Below are positions 20,050 to 21,043 of a stretch of 21,043 nucleotides of DNA, one piece after another. Position 1 is the first letter of the stretch; the number at the start of each line of letters is the position of its first letter. The stretch is taken from contig NW_003135666.1 in the NCBI RefSeq assembly GCF_000003605.2, positions 1 through 21,043 of the forward strand, read 5' to 3'. Position numbers and translations under genes: made by a program. Below the pieces are notes generated by a model. It was not told where the DNA came from and did not search any database. It saw nothing but the letters and a program-made list of their open reading frames with translations. This DNA is from Saccoglossus kowalevskii (Eukaryota; Hemichordata; Enteropneusta; Harrimaniidae).

Positions 20050-21043
20050 CCACTATCACCTACCTATATATTTCCACACCTTCGGGGTTATATCCCACTC
20101 ACTCCTACCTATATTTTTCCAAACCTTCAGGGCTATATCCCACTCTCTCCTACCTTTATATTTCCACACCTTCAGGGCTATATCCCACTCTCTCCTACCT
20201 ATATATTGCCACACATTCAGAGCTATATTCCACCCTCTCCTACCTATATATTTCCACACCGTCAGATCTATATCCCACTCTCTCCTACCTGTATATTTTC
20301 ACACTTCAAAGCTATATCCCACCCTCTCCTACCTATATATTTCCACACCTTCAAATCTATATCCCACTCTCTCCTCCCTATATATTTCCACACCTTGAGA
20401 GCTATATCCCACTCTCTCCTACCTATATATTTCCACACCTTCAGAGCTATATCCCACTCTCTCCTACCTAAATATTTCCACAACTTCAAAGCTATATCCC
20501 ATTCTCTCCTACCTATATATTTCCACACCTTCAAAGCTATATCCCACTCTCCTACCTATATATTTTCACACCTTCAAAGCTATATCCCACTCTCTCCTAC
20601 CTATATATTTCCACACTTTCAAAGCTACATCCCACTCACTCCTACCTATATATTTCCACACCTTCAAAGCTATATACCACTCTCTCCTGCCTGTATATTT
20701 CCACACCGTCAGAGCTATATCCCACCCTCTCCTACCTATATATTTCCACACCTTCAGATATATATCCCACTCTCTCCTCTCTATATATTTCCACACCTTG
20801 AGAGCTATATCCCACTCTCTCCTACCTATATATTTCCACTCCTTCAGAGCTATATCCCACTCTCTCCTACCTATATATTTCCACACCTTGAGAGCTATAT
20901 CCCACTCTCTCCTACCTATATATTTCCACTCCTTGAGAGCTATATACCACTCTCTCCTACCTATATATTTCCACAACTTCAAGGCTATATCCCACTTACT
21001 ATACTACCTATATATTTCCACACCTTCAGGGCTATATCCCACT
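20050..21043. repeat. HOR copy 12, left-hand part only (about 22 monomers)
   Basis: This copy runs off the right end of the window. The first 220 bp follow HOR copy 10 at an offset of 4,590 bp. At 20260 the order jumps to the recombinant monomer CCGTCAGATCTATAT with CCTGTATATTTTC, and from about 20531 it follows 6440-6920 at an offset of 14,091 bp. A 2-bp-short monomer lies at 20543-20556, one base is missing near 20303 (TTTTCACACTTC), and an odd CACTTACTATACTACC, 2 bp longer than usual, lies near 20994. Confidence 0.75.

Larger units (their letters stand above)
1..21043. repeat. 45-bp satellite array with 40-monomer higher-order repeat
   Basis: The entire window is a head-to-tail array of about 470 monomers of 45 bp, all in the same orientation, with no unique sequence between them. 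A monomer begins CTATATCCCACTCTC, continues TCCTACCTATATATTTCC and ends ACACCTTCAGAG. The consensus composition is 11 A, 17 C, 2 G and 15 T (42% GC), so the forward strand is C/T-rich and almost free of G. The segment from TATATTTCC to ACACCTT is the best conserved. The last five bases and the next few are the most variable (CAGAG, GAGAG, CAAAG, CAGAT, CAGGG, CAGCC, CATAT) and act as labels for monomer types. The types recur in a fixed order, giving a higher-order unit of about 40 monomers. No gene, RNA gene, mobile element or array edge is visible. The eukaryotic satellite assignment is inference from size and hierarchy; the family and species are not recognised. Confidence 0.97.

Noticed and set aside
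1-21043. CRISPR array
   Set aside because: There are no unique spacers between repeats: the whole 45-bp unit is repeated and varies mainly at a few positions. No cas genes or leader are present.
1-21043. TATA boxes or promoters at TATATATTT
   Set aside because: The motif is part of every monomer, so its presence gives no evidence for a start of transcription.
1-21043. Transposon, telomere repeat, tRNA or rRNA genes
   Set aside because: No terminal repeats, transposase, target-site duplications, TTAGGG-like units or recognisable RNA gene sequence occur. Nothing interrupts the 45-bp array.
1-21043. Triplex (H-DNA) formation by the CCCACTCTCTCCTACC tract
   Set aside because: The tract is C/T-rich but broken by A residues and only partly mirror-symmetric. 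Without measurement this is too weak to list as a feature.

Overview
The whole window is one uninterrupted tandem-repeat array. I see no gene, RNA gene, transposon or unique sequence in its 21,043 bases, and both ends lie inside the array. The basic unit is a 45-bp monomer: it opens with CTATATCCCACTCTC, continues with TCCTACCTATATATTTCC and closes with ACACCTTCAGAG, where the last few bases vary. I count about 470 monomers. An array this long, with a nested higher-order structure, points to eukaryotic satellite or very large minisatellite DNA from a heterochromatic, centromeric, pericentromeric or subtelomeric block. That is inference: nothing here identifies the species, and I did not recognise the monomer as a named satellite family.

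The monomers differ from each other in a fixed, recurring order, so the array is a higher-order repeat (HOR). One diagnostic monomer, carrying CCACTATCA in place of the usual CCACTCTCT, occurs 12 times (673, 2450, 3909, 5079, 6991, 8249, 9371, 11146, 13685, 15460, 18252, 20050) and was used to cut the array into copies. The canonical copy is 40 monomers (1,775-1,777 bp at 673, 9371 and 13685; a differently composed 40-mer of 1,798 bp at 18252). The others are contracted (25, 26, 28 and 33 monomers) or expanded (43, 57 and 64 monomers). Every interval is a whole number of 45-bp monomers once the small indels visible in it are subtracted, which is what in-register unequal exchange or gene conversion would leave.

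Inside the copies are recurrent marker monomers. One is a 23-bp truncated monomer (22 bp lost between two internal CTATAT motifs). One is a 24-bp version of the same loss. One lacks 2 bp (ending CACTCTCCTACC), and one has CACGTATT or CATGTATT. Local tandem duplications of 90, 135, 315 and 767 bp and several long-range near-identical segments (offsets 1,484, 4,590, 5,799, 7,935, about 13,011 and 14,091) show repeated recent reshuffling.

The 45-bp period is divisible by three, and the consensus has no stop codon in any of the three forward frames or in one reverse frame. This produces very long open frames (up to 1,464 codons at 5933-10327) that I regard as arithmetic artefacts. Simultaneous openness in four frames and many indels not divisible by three argue against coding. 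The forward strand is extremely poor in G (consensus A11 C17 G2 T15), a marked strand asymmetry. I found no new protein or RNA system; what merits attention is the architecture and evolution of the array.
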